A DNA stretch of 64,000 nt, taken from positions 16,568,307 through 16,632,306 of the forward strand of contig CM073594.1 in the NCBI GenBank assembly GCA_037074705.1, in the 5' to 3' direction. Shown one piece after another: positions 47,080 through 58,418 of this stretch. This stretch comes from Zhengitettix transpicula (taxonomy: Eukaryota > Arthropoda > Insecta > Orthoptera > Tetrigidae). Position 1 is the stretch's first letter. Every line of letters starts with the position of its first letter. The position numbers and the translations under genes are program-made. The notes beneath the pieces are model-generated. The model searched no databases and was not told the DNA's origin. It was given only the letters and a program-made list of their open reading frames with translations.

Positions 47080-49985
47080 CGTGATTATTAGAAAATAAAT
47101 TAATGACTGTAAATTACCGGAGATTTGGTAATCTTTGTATTAAATTTTATCTTTGTATTAAGTTTTGTATAATAAGTTATTATTATTATAATTATCTGTG
47201 TAAGAAAAGATATTACGCTACGTTGGAGAATCTCTGACATTAGGGGATTGACGGAGTATCTCTTGTCGTTTATATAAAGAAGCACGTAATTTATTTAATT
47301 AAAAAATTGTATATAGGCCTAATTGGTTTGAAAACTGTGTAAATAATTAAGAAGACAACTGCAGCTGATTTTATTGTAATTATCTTCATCTACGGAATAA
47401 ATACTACAACAGTAAGTGACGATTATTATTAGAAAATAAATGACTGTAAATTACCGAAGATTTGGTAATCCTTGTATTAAATTTTATCTTTGTATTAAGT
47501 TTTGTATAATAAATTATTATTATTATAATTATCGGTGTTAGAAAAGCTATTACGCTACGTTGGAGAATCTCTGACGTTGGGGGATTGAAGGAGTATCTTT
47601 GTCGTTTATATGAAGAAGCACGTAATTTATCTCATTTAAAAAAAATGTATATAGGCCTAATTGGTTTGAAAACTGTCTAAATAATTAAGAAGACAACTGC
47701 AGATGATTTTATTGTCATTATCTTCATCAGCGATATAAATACTACAAGAGAAATTGACGATGATTATTAGAAAATAAATGACTGTAAATTACCGAAAATT
47801 TGGTTCAAGGTTTAAATTTATCTTTGTATTCAATTAAGTTTGTATAATAAATTATTATCATTATAATTATTTGTGTAAGAAAAGATATTATGCTACATTG
47901 AATAATTTCTGACGTTGGGGATTTGTCGTTGATATGAAGAAGCACGTAATTTATCTCATTAAAAAAATGTATATAGGCCTAATTGGTTTTTAAAAATCTG
48001 AAAATAATTAAGAAGACAATTGCAGCTGATTTTACTATAATTATCTTCATCTGCGATATAAATACTACAAGAGTAAGTGACCATGGTTATTAGAAAATAA
48101 ATGACTGTAAATTACCGAAGATTTGGTCGAAGGTTTAAATTTATCTTTGTATTTAATTAAGTTTGTATAACAATATATTATTATAATTATCAGTAAAATA
48201 AAAGATATTATGCTACGTTGGAGAATCTCTGACGTTAGGAGATTGAAGGAGTATCTTTGTCATTGATATAAAGAAGCGCGTAATTTATTTAATTAAAAAC
48301 TGTATATAGGCCTAATTGGTTTATAAAACTGTTCAAATAAATAAAAAGACAACCGCAGCTGATTTTATTATAATTATCTTCATCTGCGATATAAATACTA
48401 CAAGAGTAAGTGACCATGATAATTAGAAAATAAATTACTATAAATTACCAAAGATTTGGTAATCTTTGTATTAAATTTTATCTTTGTATTAAGTTTTGTA
48501 TAATAAGTTATTATTATAATTATCTGTGTAAGAAAAGCTATTATGCTACGTTGGAGAATCTCTGACGTTGGGGATTGACGCAGTATTTTTGTCGTTGACA
48601 TAAAACGCCCGTAATTTAGCTCATTCAATAAATGTATATTAGCCTAATTGATTTTAAAAGTCTGAAAATAAATAAAAAGACAATTACAACTGATTTTACT
48701 ACAATTATCTTCATCTGTGGAATAAATACTACAAGAGTAAGTGACCATGATTATTAGAAAATAAATGACTGTAAATTACTGAAGATTTGATTTAAGGTTT
48801 AAATTTATCTTTGTATTCAATTAAGTTTGTATAATAAATTATTATTATTATAATTATCTATGAAAAAAAGATATTACGCTACGTTGGAGAATCTCAGACA
48901 GTGATTGACGGAATATCTTTGTCGTTGATATAAAGAAGCTCGTAATTTATCTCATTAAAAAACTGTATATAGGCCTAATTGGTTTGAAAACTGTGTAAAT
49001 AATTAAGACAACTGCAGCTGATTTTACTATAATTATCTTCATCTGCGGAATAAATACCACAACAGTAAATGACCATGATTATTAGAAAATAAATGACTGT
49101 AAATTACCGAAGATTTGGTTCTAGGTTTAAATTTATCTTTGTATTGAATTAAGTTTGTATAATAAATTATTATTCTTATAATTATCTGTGAAGGAAAAGA
49201 TATTACGCTACGTTGGAGAATCTCTGACGTTGGGGGATTGACGGAGTATGACTGTAAATTACCGAAGATTTGGTCGAACGTTTAAATTTATCTTTGTATT
49301 CAATTAAGTTTGTATAATAATATATTATTATAATTATCAGTAAAAGAAAAGATATTAAGCTACGTTGGAGAATCTCTGACGTTAGGGGATTGACGGAGTA
49401 TCTTTATCGTTGATATGAAGAACCACGTAATTTATCTCATTAAAAAAATGTATATAGGCCTAATTGGTTTTTAAAAATGTATAAATAAATAAAAAGACAA
49501 TCGAAGCTGATTTTACTATAATTATCTTCATTACCGAAGATGTGGTGGAAGGTTTAAATTTATCTTTGTATCCAATTAAGTTTGTATAATAAATTATTAT
49601 TATTATTATAATTATCTGTGAAGAAAAATTATATTACGCTACGTTGGAGAATCTCTGACGTTGGAGGATTGACGGAGTATGACTGTAAATTACCGAAGAT
49701 TTGGTCGAAGATTTAAATTTATCTTTGTATTCAATTAAGTTTGTATAACAATACATTATTATAATTATCAGTAAAATAAAAGATATTATGCTACGTTGGA
49801 GAATCTCTGACGTTGAGGGATTGACGGAGTATCTTTGTCGTTGATATGAAGCAGCACGTAATTTAACTCATTAAAAAACTGTACATAGGCCTAATTGGTT
49901 TGGAAACTGTGCAAATAATTAAGAATACAACTGCAGCTGATTTTACTATAATTATCTTCATCTGCGATATAAATACCACAATAGT
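47080..49985. repeat. Satellite-like tandem array, unit about 330 bp
   Basis: The unit start ATTATTAGAAAATAAATGAC (with variants) recurs near 47083, 47424, 47764, 48087, 48419, 48750 and 49080 (spacings about 323-341 bp). Each unit contains GCTACGTTGGAGAATCTCTG and GTATATAGGCCTAATTGGTT. After 49250 come shortened units in which the block ACTGTAAATTACCGAAGAT returns early (near 49249 and 49681), pointing to unequal exchange. About eight to nine units. Frames inside are broken and not conserved as protein. Confidence 0.92.
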
Positions 49986-50728
49986 TTCCAAAAAGAAGAA
50001 AAGTCTGGAAACTTAGTGGACGAAAATATCCACGAAACAAAAGTAATCGTAAATCAAAGCCATTTGACGGGGAAAAAAAGTAGCCCAACGTATGGAGGAA
50101 TCAAGAAATAATTGGTACAATCACGAGAAAAAATTCCAAGTGAAGAATCCGTAACGTTAAATGGTAATTTATTACCGTAATTAGATTTTTGAAACAAAAC
50201 AAAAATTATTTCTGGTAGACAGTTTCATAATTTAATAATTTAAATAACTAATTTCATAAAACTCGAAATCTCAATACTGGGACGTAAAATAATAAAAACC
50301 TACAAATAAAGTTTGTAAAACATCCCAAATTATAATATCACCGTACTGCTTCAATAACTTTATGAAGAAACATTAATAACAAACTAATATATTGAAATAA
50401 AATGTAATTTTAGCATGTATACTCGTATTTATAAACTGAAATTTTAATAACATAAAAAAATATAACACAAATTAATTATTTTTATATTAAAATATCCCTG
50501 TACAGTTATTAAATAAAAAATAATTAATTCTAGCTCGTTAACGTCTTTCATTTACAAACATAAAAATTATTTAACACAAATAATCTTCGTTTTTAATTTC
50601 CCATTCACGGGCTTTCCATTAAAATATTCGTTTGGCAAAGTTTTCGTCGTTTTGTTTCTCTCTTTTCTTTTTAAGATATTTATAAGGAAATGATAAAATA
50701 CACAAGCATTTGAAAAGAAAAAAAAGGT
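49986..50728. other. Gene-free AT-rich stretch
   Basis: No gene or recognised repeat. Confidence 0.35.
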
Positions 50729-50863
50729 CATTAAATAAAAGCGATTATTTTTAGTATCGATATCCTCGACCAATACACAAGCATCGATAATCGATATGCT
50801 TTTGTCAGTCGAAACGGAAGATTAACTTTGCGTTTCAGTAAATTACGCATGTAAAATTATTAT
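50729..50863 (+). repeat. Direct repeat, unit 1, with TATCGAT motifs
   Basis: Matches 51141-51265 over about 130 bp. It contains AGTATCGATATCC and CATCGATAATCGATATGC, close to the DREF-type TATCGATA element. Confidence 0.8.
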
Positions 50864-50879
50864 TTCAAGTACGTCACAA

Positions 50880-50880
<1 letters not shown>

Positions 50881-50931
<51 letters not shown>

Positions 50932-50952
50932 CAATATATATATATATATTGA
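50881..50952. repeat. (CA)n(TA)n compound microsatellite
   Basis: About 20 CA units followed by TA units. Confidence 0.95.
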
Positions 50953-51140
50953 TTAAAAATAAATCAGAAACAAAAATTTGACGTCATTAAGCGTCATAAT
51001 TTTAATCCAAACGACTGTAAATTCTTTGAAAAAAAAAGAAGCTAGTGTAGTAGGCTACTGCTGTGCCTCAGAATAAATGCAGGAATGTCTTCCGCCGCCG
51101 ACCACAGTTACAAAAATAATAATTTAGATATACGTATAAT

Positions 51141-51265
51141 CATTAAATAAAAGCGATTATTTTAGTATCGATATCCTCGACCAATACACAAGCATCGATA
51201 TACTTTTGTTAGTCGAAACGGAAGATTAACTTTGCATTTCAGTAAATTACGCATGTAAAATTATA
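51141..51265 (+). repeat. Direct repeat, unit 2, with TATCGAT motifs
   Basis: Second copy of 50729-50863, slightly shortened at the AATCGAT step, then a (TA)n tract. Confidence 0.8.
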
Positions 51266-51268
51266 ATT

Positions 51269-51300
<32 letters not shown>

Positions 51301-51823
51301 ACCGTTTTTACTGTTGCAATGATTTCTCAGTTTCATTACAATATTTCTCCTTGAAATTAGAAATGAAGAAAAATTAATTTTAAATGTTCCTACTGTTCAA
51401 TTCACAAGTAAATCGATATTGGTCATGAAAAAACATATATTTGTTTTTACAGTTGGCAAAGTAAATTAAAATTTTAAATAATTTACCAGCTTCCGTAAAA
51501 ATATATATATATATCATAAACCAAATTTTTTATTTTGTAATTATTCCATTTGTACCTATTATTTTTTAAAAGTTATTTAGGCCTATATAGTATAGTAAAT
51601 ATAGACATTTTAGTGATTTAAATCAATTTTCTACTGTTTTTAATCAAGTATTGACATAATTTATTCCAATAATTTGAAAAAAAATTAATTTTCAATTTAA
51701 TGTCTGTTTTTTTGGAATTAATAATTAAATTTAATCAATTGTAAATGTTTCCTCTGTAGCGAAATACTTGAAGATACGAAATATGTATTGAAACGTCGTC
51801 ATAATTCAATTCAATTATTGTCT

Positions 51824-52070
51824 TCACACCCCTGGATTGGTTTTGGCCTTCTCAACAATATTATTCCATTCTCCCGCTATCATTCGCCAGTGGTCTCCAT
51901 CCCATCGTCCTCTCATATCCTCCTCAACTTCATTCGTGACCGAGACCTTCCTCTTATTCTTCATCCCACCGGTTTTCCACAGCATAATTTTCTTAGGTTG
52001 TTCTGTTCTCACCCCATCCTCATCACACGTCCAAACCCTTGCAATTCTTCTACCCTTCACGTACCTTGAG
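51824..52070 (-). pseudogene. LINE endonuclease-reverse transcriptase C-terminal fragment
   Basis: The minus strand has an open frame of 88 codons ending in a stop at 51824. PKKIMLWKTGGMKNKRK is followed by VEEDMRGRWDGDHWRMIAGE and then WNNIVEKAKTNPG-Val-stop. The order 'pkk..l.W...g.r.r', 'VEEDmr', 'W+.iA.+...W..iveeAKthpg' is typical of the extreme C-terminus of many insect non-LTR reverse transcriptases (RTE/craTA-like group). The polymerase and endonuclease domains are absent. The frame is intact for its length, so this 5'-truncated copy is fairly young. No 3' tail was recognised. Confidence 0.75.
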
Positions 52071-52309
52071 ACATTTGCTTGATTAATCACAGCTCACATG
52101 GTTCATTAGAATCCCTGCAGCTACCATCATTATTATTTTTAGGGCCGTACATCCTTCTCAAGATCAGTACGTCGTCATAATAAAAATTAAATTGTTTTAT
52201 TAAAAAGAATAATTTAAAAGTTCATAATCAGGCTCTTGGAAGATTATATGGTAAAAGGTTAAATCTCAAGAAATAATTATTAGCAAATTTGTTTTCATGA
52301 TCCTATTTT

Positions 52310-53000
52310 TTGAAGATCTGTTTAATAAAACAATAAAGGACGATTATATTAATATTATAAATGATTAAACCAATTTTTTTAATCACAGTCACATGTAAAA
52401 AAAATTATTTCAAATGTAAATTACATTAAAATGTCAGGATACAATAAAATAGTCCTGTCAGGATCTTTCAGTTATTCTTACCTGTAGAGGATAGGACACC
52501 ACATTAGCCGGGGGAGGGGGTTTACATTAAACTAAGTTATGTGTGTGTGTGTGTTTACCCTTCAAAATTATTAAAATTACGTGAAATTACGTGAACTGTT
52601 CATGTGAGGAAGGTAACGGGGCAAGGAGACGAAACGTAGTGTTCGCAAGCCGCTTTAGTTAAGTATTTTGAAGATCTGTTTAATAAAACAATAAAGGACG
52701 ATTATATTAATATTATATATGATTGAACCATTTTTTAAAATCACAGCCACTTGTAAAAAAAAATTTATTTCAATGTAAATTACATTAAAATGTCAGGATA
52801 CAATAAAATAGTCCTGTCAGGATCGTTCGGTTATTTTTACATGTGTAGAGGATAGGACACATTAGCGGGGTCGGGGGGTGTATTTTAAACTAAGTTATGT
52901 GTGTGTGTGTGTATCCTTCAAAATTATTAAAATTACGTGAACTGTTCACCTGAGGAAGGTAACGGGGCAAGCGGACGAAGCGTAGTGTTCGCAAGCCGCT
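52310..53000. repeat. Tandem duplication, two units of about 357 bp
   Basis: TGAAGATCTGTTTAATAAAA starts near 52310 and again near 52668. Both units contain GTCAGGATACAATAAAATAG, a (GT)n tract and GAGGAAGGTAACGGGGCAAG. The last block is followed by GACGAAACGTAG in unit 1. Confidence 0.85.
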
Positions 53001-53159
53001 GCTGTATCTGGACCAGAATCGCACTGGAAATGGTCCACGTAGTAGGCAGACGAGCAGTAAATAAGATCAACATAACTGGTTCTTTTTTTTTTAAGGTAAA
53101 GTACTGCTGTAGGGTTACACGGGATTCGCCGACACAACGCAAGGCAAGGGTGGGACTTT

Positions 53160-53720
53160 AAGGGGGTTGCAGGGTGGTGTTGTTCCTTTCGCCGAGGGAA
53201 GTGAATTCTTCGCGTGGTGAAGAGGAATTAACATGCGGACAAATTGCCGGTGTGGCATTTCTGTATCTGCATAGAGCTAATGAACGTAATTAGGCCCCGG
53301 CTGTGTTTTATAACGGCCGCGGATAGACGATTAATTGCTCTGATACGACGACCAGTGCTTTACTGACGAAATTCTCAGGTCTGCAATTAATCTACAATTA
53401 GCAGCAACTACGCATTTATTTATTTTTTTTAACCGTTGCCAAGGAAATATAAAATGCGGGATTGGGTGGAGGGAGAGGGAGGAGGGGGTGGAAGGGAGGG
53501 GGGACACACACACAGATTCAGAATAAAAACTTTGCTTGTAATTGCAGATTGTTATTAGCACGTTCGCCGCTGATGCTGAGGCTGTCATTAGATTAAACAT
53601 CATGGCTGTCGTAAGTGATCCACCACGCTGACTGACGTTCACCTCGATCATTCAGCAACGCGCACAAATAATCATCAGGTGAATAGGCGCTAATTACGGC
53701 TGAAACTATTAAAGCTGCAG
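53160..53720. promoter_or_regulatory. Candidate conserved non-coding island
   Basis: Rich in homeodomain-type cores: GAACGTAATTAGGCC, GACGATTAATTGCTC, TGCAATTAATCTACAATTAG and GGCGCTAATTACGGC. It is GC-richer than its surroundings, single-copy and lies about 4 kb from the homeobox-type exon. Frames are not convincing as exons. I rate it among the strongest enhancer candidates here. Confidence 0.4.
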
Positions 53721-54039
53721 TAACCAACGGTATTATTTATACTTTTAATTATTCCGCTGAAAAAAAAATGGTGAACACTAGGAAAGAGCAGTCGGGACCC
53801 TTCTCAGGTCTCTGCATATGGAAATTTTAAAAAAAATAAATCCATGTTTGAGTCACCGAGTCCTGTTATGTCAACAGTTTTAATAGATTTTTCTTTTAGG
53901 CTGTGTCCCTGTCAAATATTACATGGATCAAAATAATAAGAAGAAAAGCTTGAAGTCATAAATAAAGAATAAGTGGAAAATTTAACTACGTTTCGTCGAC
54001 GTCTTCAGGCTGAAGTTAAACCAAAATACAGTCTGTCAG

Positions 54040-55510
54040 TATGTCAGGATGTCCATGTCTACAATGTAGCTACTGTTTCCTCCCCCCCCACCCTCCCTTT
54101 TTTTAAAAAAAAGAAAGGTGAAAATTCTGTTGTGATTTTACAATAAATTAGACCTTAATCTGGGCTTGACGATGGTGAGGTAACATTATTATTTATATTA
54201 TTCTGGTATTTACATTGTCTTGGAGTAGATAGGGTGAGGTTTGCAGAAGTGGACATTGTCCCTCGAGTACCGTGGTCGATCAATTTTTTATGTTTCCTCA
54301 CAAACATGCGTGTGTCTTAATTATCAGGGGGTTTCTTTCTTCAAGTTGTTAAATTAATTGGCTCGTGAAAATTTCTACCAAATCAGACCGATTTTTAGCT
54401 TAATATCACCTATAACAACCCCCAAAAAAAAGTTCGTTTAGGTACATGTGTGAGTAGTTACGTGAATGTTGTTCTTGTTGATTTTATTACAAATTATTCC
54501 GTTCCTTAAAATTTTAAACTTTGATATCCACGTCACACTAACCTACGTCATCATCATTATAATAATAATAATAATAATTCTCCATGAAGACTCCAAAAAA
54601 TGAAAAATTCATTTCAAACAGTTCTACGGCTGGACCGGAATTTTTCCCGTCCGATTATGTCGAGGCTAATTAATTTAATATATTCTATGAACATGCATAG
54701 CAGGTATTTAAGGAAAAATAATATAACATTAAATAATAATAAAAAAATTTCGCTTTATGTTGAATAAGCCTCGTCGAATAATTTCAAAATAGGTGTGGAT
54801 TATAAAGGAATCTGTCAAATCTAGGGCCTGTTTAGTGACAGGGTAACTTCACTTTTCCGATCTTCAGCGAAACGCAGTTTTTTTTAAAAAATAAATTATA
54901 TTAATAAGGTCTAAATTTTATTATTTATATTATTCTGGTCTTCCATTGTCTTGGAGTAAATAGGGTGAGCTAGAAAAGAAGTAAAAAACAGGCTAAGAAA
55001 ACTAGAAAGAGGAAGGTTAATGAGAAGCTCCGTTTTCCTTGTTTTATTTGCCCCCCGGTATTTATTTTTCACTTTTGCAAACCTCACCCTATCTACTTCA
55101 AGACAATGGAAATACCAGAATAATATAAATAATAATGTTACCTCACCATCGTCAATAAATTTCAAATACTCGGAATACTAGGTAGATTATTTTCATTAAC
55201 ATTTTTCCAAATCTAAAAAACAGAACCTGGTTTACACTTTGTAGGGGAGGTTCTCAGGCCTCTGTAAGATAATAACTTTTTTTGCACAGTACGAGCAAAA
55301 AAAAAAGGAGAAGAGGAAAATTGTAAAGTTTTCTAATGTCCAGGACAATCCGTTGAAAAGACAATGTAATGGAATCTGAAGGACTCGGCACTTTATTTAA
55401 ATTTATTGTAAAATCACAACAGAATTTTCACCTTTCAAAAAAAAAGGGGAAAGGAGGGGGAAACCAGTAGCTACCATGGAATTGACCATCTACATTGTAG
55501 ACATGGCATT
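54040..55510. repeat. Nested inverted repeats (fold-back copies 2 and 3)
   Basis: The block 54085-54160 (GAAAATTCTGTTGTGATTTT) returns inverted at about 55395-55450. The block 54165-54250 (GACGATGGTGAGGTAACATT) returns inverted at about 55070-55155. A second direct partial copy starts near 54917 and forms its own hairpin with 55075-55150. Large nested hairpins result. No coding capacity. Confidence 0.7.
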
Positions 55511-57199
55511 CGTGACATACACATACACACATGGAAAAATCTGTCAAAGTCCACGTCATAATATTAACGATAAAATTGTTTCCAAGTATAATAATTAAAA
55601 TAAACAGAGATTTAATTATGAAAAATTTAAGTTCAATAATTAAATTGCCAGACGAAAGTAAATCTATTTAAAATTAAAGTTCAGTTACAACGATCCGTCT
55701 TCAGAATTACAAAACTCCTAAACCGGGGGGGGAAAAAAAACATGTTTATTCCTTGACACTCCTGATTAACTTTTCATCTGATTTCTTCGTGACAAGGAAT
55801 AAATATAAAGGTTAAATTCACGTTACAAGGAATGTTTATTTAGTCTCACACGTAGTTTTATTCCTTGCTATACAAATTCACAGAGGTTAAAAGAAAAGGT
55901 CAGATTTTCTCTCTCTCTGATCTAATAACGACGGCACTGATTTGTTTCAGTTGTTCTTTTAATTACATATTACATTAACGGTTTATATAATATTAAACCA
56001 TAGATAATTGTAGAAACAGTAACTATAATATCCCCAAAATAATTCAAAACAATTAACTGCCTGAGGCTCTCATTTAATTTCTTTAACCTTGGAATATTAA
56101 ATGATTCAGCAACATAAAAATCCAAGAAAATAAGGTAGAGAAGTTAGGAAATTATCTGCAGTCAGTTTACATGCACTGGAAACTCCAACCAGTTAAAGAC
56201 GGTAATAAAAGTTGGAACGGCATCACAGTTAAAATCACTTAAATCTTAAATAATTGTTCAAGAAAATGCATCAACACCTTCAAATTCAAAACTGCGAAGA
56301 TGATAAATTTACCACCTCAAATTAATTAAGTCCTTTGAGGGCGTTTTCTGACAAAAATAATAATAATAATAATAAATTAAAATTCAGCCCAACTTTTCCT
56401 GTATAACAGACCAAAGATTTTCTACATTTCCTTCCTCAAAGAGAATAAAATATAAGTAAGTATTAAAATACAATAATCTACCATTGGATGTTATAATCTG
56501 TGGATTATTAGCAAACCTGGAAAATATTATTGATTATTCCATGAACACTAGACACAAACAAGGATATGCTTAATTTTCATTTATATCTTTTACAACTACC
56601 ACTACAATAAAAAAGCAATAAAATCATCAAAGTTTTGAACATTATCTTATAACAACATCCTTAAATATTAATTACTTAAACCACAAATAATTGTAGAAAC
56701 AGTAACTATAATTTCCCCAAAATAATTATAAACAATTAACTGCATGAGGCTCGCATTTAATTACTTTAACCAAGGAATATTAAATGATTCAGCAACATAA
56801 AAATCCAAGGAAATTATATAAAACCCAGTGAACTACCGCATTATTCTTTGCATTTCTTTACTGGGAATTTTAATTGCTCAATCAGTATTTTACACACACA
56901 AAAAAATGTAACTGATGAAGTTTACATTAACTGTCACAGCTTTTATTCTATAATAAATAATATAAAACTCAGTGAAGCATAGGTTGAGCACAGGAAGCAC
57001 AGAAAGGAAAAGTTTGTTTAGTTCAAACCATTTTCCGTTTATCTTAAATGGGGAATAAACCGTAAAAGTCAAATATGAAGTTATATTAAGCTTGCACAAC
57101 GTGATGCAATTTGGTTCCATAATGAAATTGCTTCAAAATAAATTAAAAGTGAATACTATGAATTAACCTCAATTTCTTTTAAACGAATATCGGCTGTAA
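55511..57199. repeat. Gene-free stretch with a 140-bp direct repeat
   Basis: About 55994-56131 and 56676-56815 are direct copies (AATTGTAGAAACAGTAACTA; AATGATTCAGCAACATAAAA), 682 bp apart. Otherwise nothing was recognised; minus frame 56890-57120 has no domain. Confidence 0.6.
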
Positions 57200-57639
57200 A
57201 CACACATTAACTGGCCCGGGAATAAAAGCAGAGACTGCTACATAGGTCCGACAAGACGTTCATTATAAATTCTAATTCGCATTACTGGCCCAACGTTTCG
57301 CACTACGGTTAGGAAAAGCAAATATTTTAAGAACATAAATTTATTTATGATTTAACTGTCAAACAGAGATTTTTCACAGGTCACTGATTTTTTTTTTCTG
57401 ATCTGGAGGAATAGTAAATGAATTCCAATAGGGGTGAAGTTAAACACAACGTTATGGAGAGTGGCCTGGATGGAATTACGGTGGTCTCTCTACGACAATT
57501 ATGACGTGAAGTGCTCTGGACACTCACGCTGATGGTTTCTGAACTAATAATATTCTTCCGCCCTGACTACCGTCTCCATCACGTTTCCGTTAAAGACTTA
57601 ACATTATTAAAACAACTGAATATGAAAGGACCGACTCAC
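57200..57639. promoter_or_regulatory. Intronic flank of homeobox-type exon
   Basis: Non-repetitive sequence just 3' (minus strand) of the exon donor. GCCCGGGAATAAAAGCAG and TTCTAATTCGCATTACTGG near 57214-57290 look constrained. Possibly an intron-1 control element. Confidence 0.25.
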
Positions 57640-57790
57640 CGGCGGACTCGTTGCTGGAGCCGACGAGCCCGAGGATGTGGTCGATGGTGTGTCGTGGTCC
57701 CGCCGCAGTGGTGTGCGGGGGCGGCACCGCGTTGTTGGAGGCGGAGGCGGCCTTGTGCAGCAGCGCGCGAAGTCTCTCCTCGCCCTCCAT
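57640..57790 (-). CDS. First coding exon of a probable paired-class homeobox gene
   Basis: The minus strand starts at ATG 57790 in a strong context (GCAGCCATGG) and encodes 50 residues: MEGEERLRALLHKAAS near the start, an Ala/Pro linker, then PRHTIDHILGLVGSS and NESA. HTIDHILGL matches the octapeptide/eh1-like repressor motif (consensus near H-S/T-I-D-x-I-L-G) found N-terminal in paired-class factors such as Rx, Arx and Homeobrain, where it recruits Groucho. The frame then meets GCCG|GTGAGT at 57640/57639, a consensus donor, leaving phase 1. The gene therefore reads leftward; the homeodomain must lie in a later exon that I did not find in the window. An in-frame upstream ATG (57973) has a weaker context. 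Rx is my first guess, low certainty; hence no symbol. Confidence 0.6.
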
Positions 57791-57900
57791 GGCTGCGACT
57801 GCGAGCCCAGACCCCGGGAGCGGCCTCCCGGCCTGGGGGCGGGGCCCGGCTCGACCAATCGCGCGCCGCCGCGCCCCTCCCCGACAACCTCCGACACTAA
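57640..57900. promoter_or_regulatory. Small CpG-rich island over exon and 5' region
   Basis: A sharp GC- and CpG-rich block in an AT-rich window, covering the first coding exon and its 5' side. It includes an inverted CCAAT box (CCAAT at 57855-57859 plus strand, ATTGG on the gene strand). Open frames on both strands here are shadows caused by high GC. Confidence 0.55.
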
Positions 57901-57903
57901 TTA

Positions 57904-58020
57904 CTGTCAAGAGGGGTTGGCTTTGATACGGATTTATCGTTATTGTTGTGTAACTAGACTCGACAAGCCGCATAAACGCTCCATAAACACGGTGGCTATT
58001 GATCCCCGCTGTCTCTTACC
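57904..58020 (-). other. Possible 5'-UTR intron of the homeobox-type gene
   Basis: On the gene strand a consensus donor (GAGCAG|GTAAGA) has its GT at 58019-58018, and a good acceptor (CCCCTCTTGACAG) ends at 57904. The 116-nt span has no need to code. If real, a non-coding exon ends at 58020 and the promoter lies further right. Purely sequence-based inference. Confidence 0.3.
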
Positions 58021-58230
58021 TGCTCCTGCGGTTTGGCTTCCTATTGCCCTGCAATTAAAACTCTCTCGTCGCAGTCCATTCCGTCTATTACTAAACGCTC
58101 TCCGCGACACTACGATCAATCCATCGAATAGTGATTTTAATTACCATCAATATCACATTCTTATCTCCACTAACCGCATCCTCAAGGGGAGGGAAAATTT
58201 ACCTATAAACAAATATACATCATTTTAGCC
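58021..58230. promoter_or_regulatory. Single-copy sequence upstream of the homeobox-type gene
   Basis: Non-repetitive, with TGCAATTAAAACTCTC and AGTGATTTTAATTACC. It ends where ATR copies begin (58313). Probable promoter-proximal or 5' UTR sequence. Confidence 0.3.
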
Positions 58231-58312
58231 ACAAAAATTTATCCGTTTCCAAACTTAAATATAATTTCTCTCTGTTAAAAGTATATAATTAGATAAATAA
58301 AACAGTAAAAAA

Positions 58313-58405
58313 ATCACCCCCCCCTTTCAAATCCCTTCCTATGCAATTAAAGGGGAGTTGCCCAATGTGGATCACCCTCATGTAGCCTGTTGCCCTAAAA
58401 AAAAA
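58313..58405 (+). mobile_element. ATR retroposon, short 3' fragment with A-tail
   Basis: Only the last 85 bp of the family, from CCCCCTTTCAAATCCC, then nine A. It sits directly before a near-full copy. Confidence 0.7.
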
Positions 58406-58418
58406 CCCAATGCCCATT

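Noticed and set aside
47080..49985. CRISPR-like array
   Set aside because: Units of 330 bp with no short repeat/spacer alternation, in animal nuclear DNA. It is a satellite-type tandem array.
1..57639. Homeodomain exon of the leftward gene
   Set aside because: I looked on the minus strand for the helix-3 WFQNRR signature and found none; the few TGGTT-type matches were in other contexts. It may lie outside the window.
57511..58228. Several long frames on both strands over the CpG-rich block
   Set aside because: High GC removes stop codons. Only the minus frame from 57790 has a good start, a recognised motif and a splice donor.
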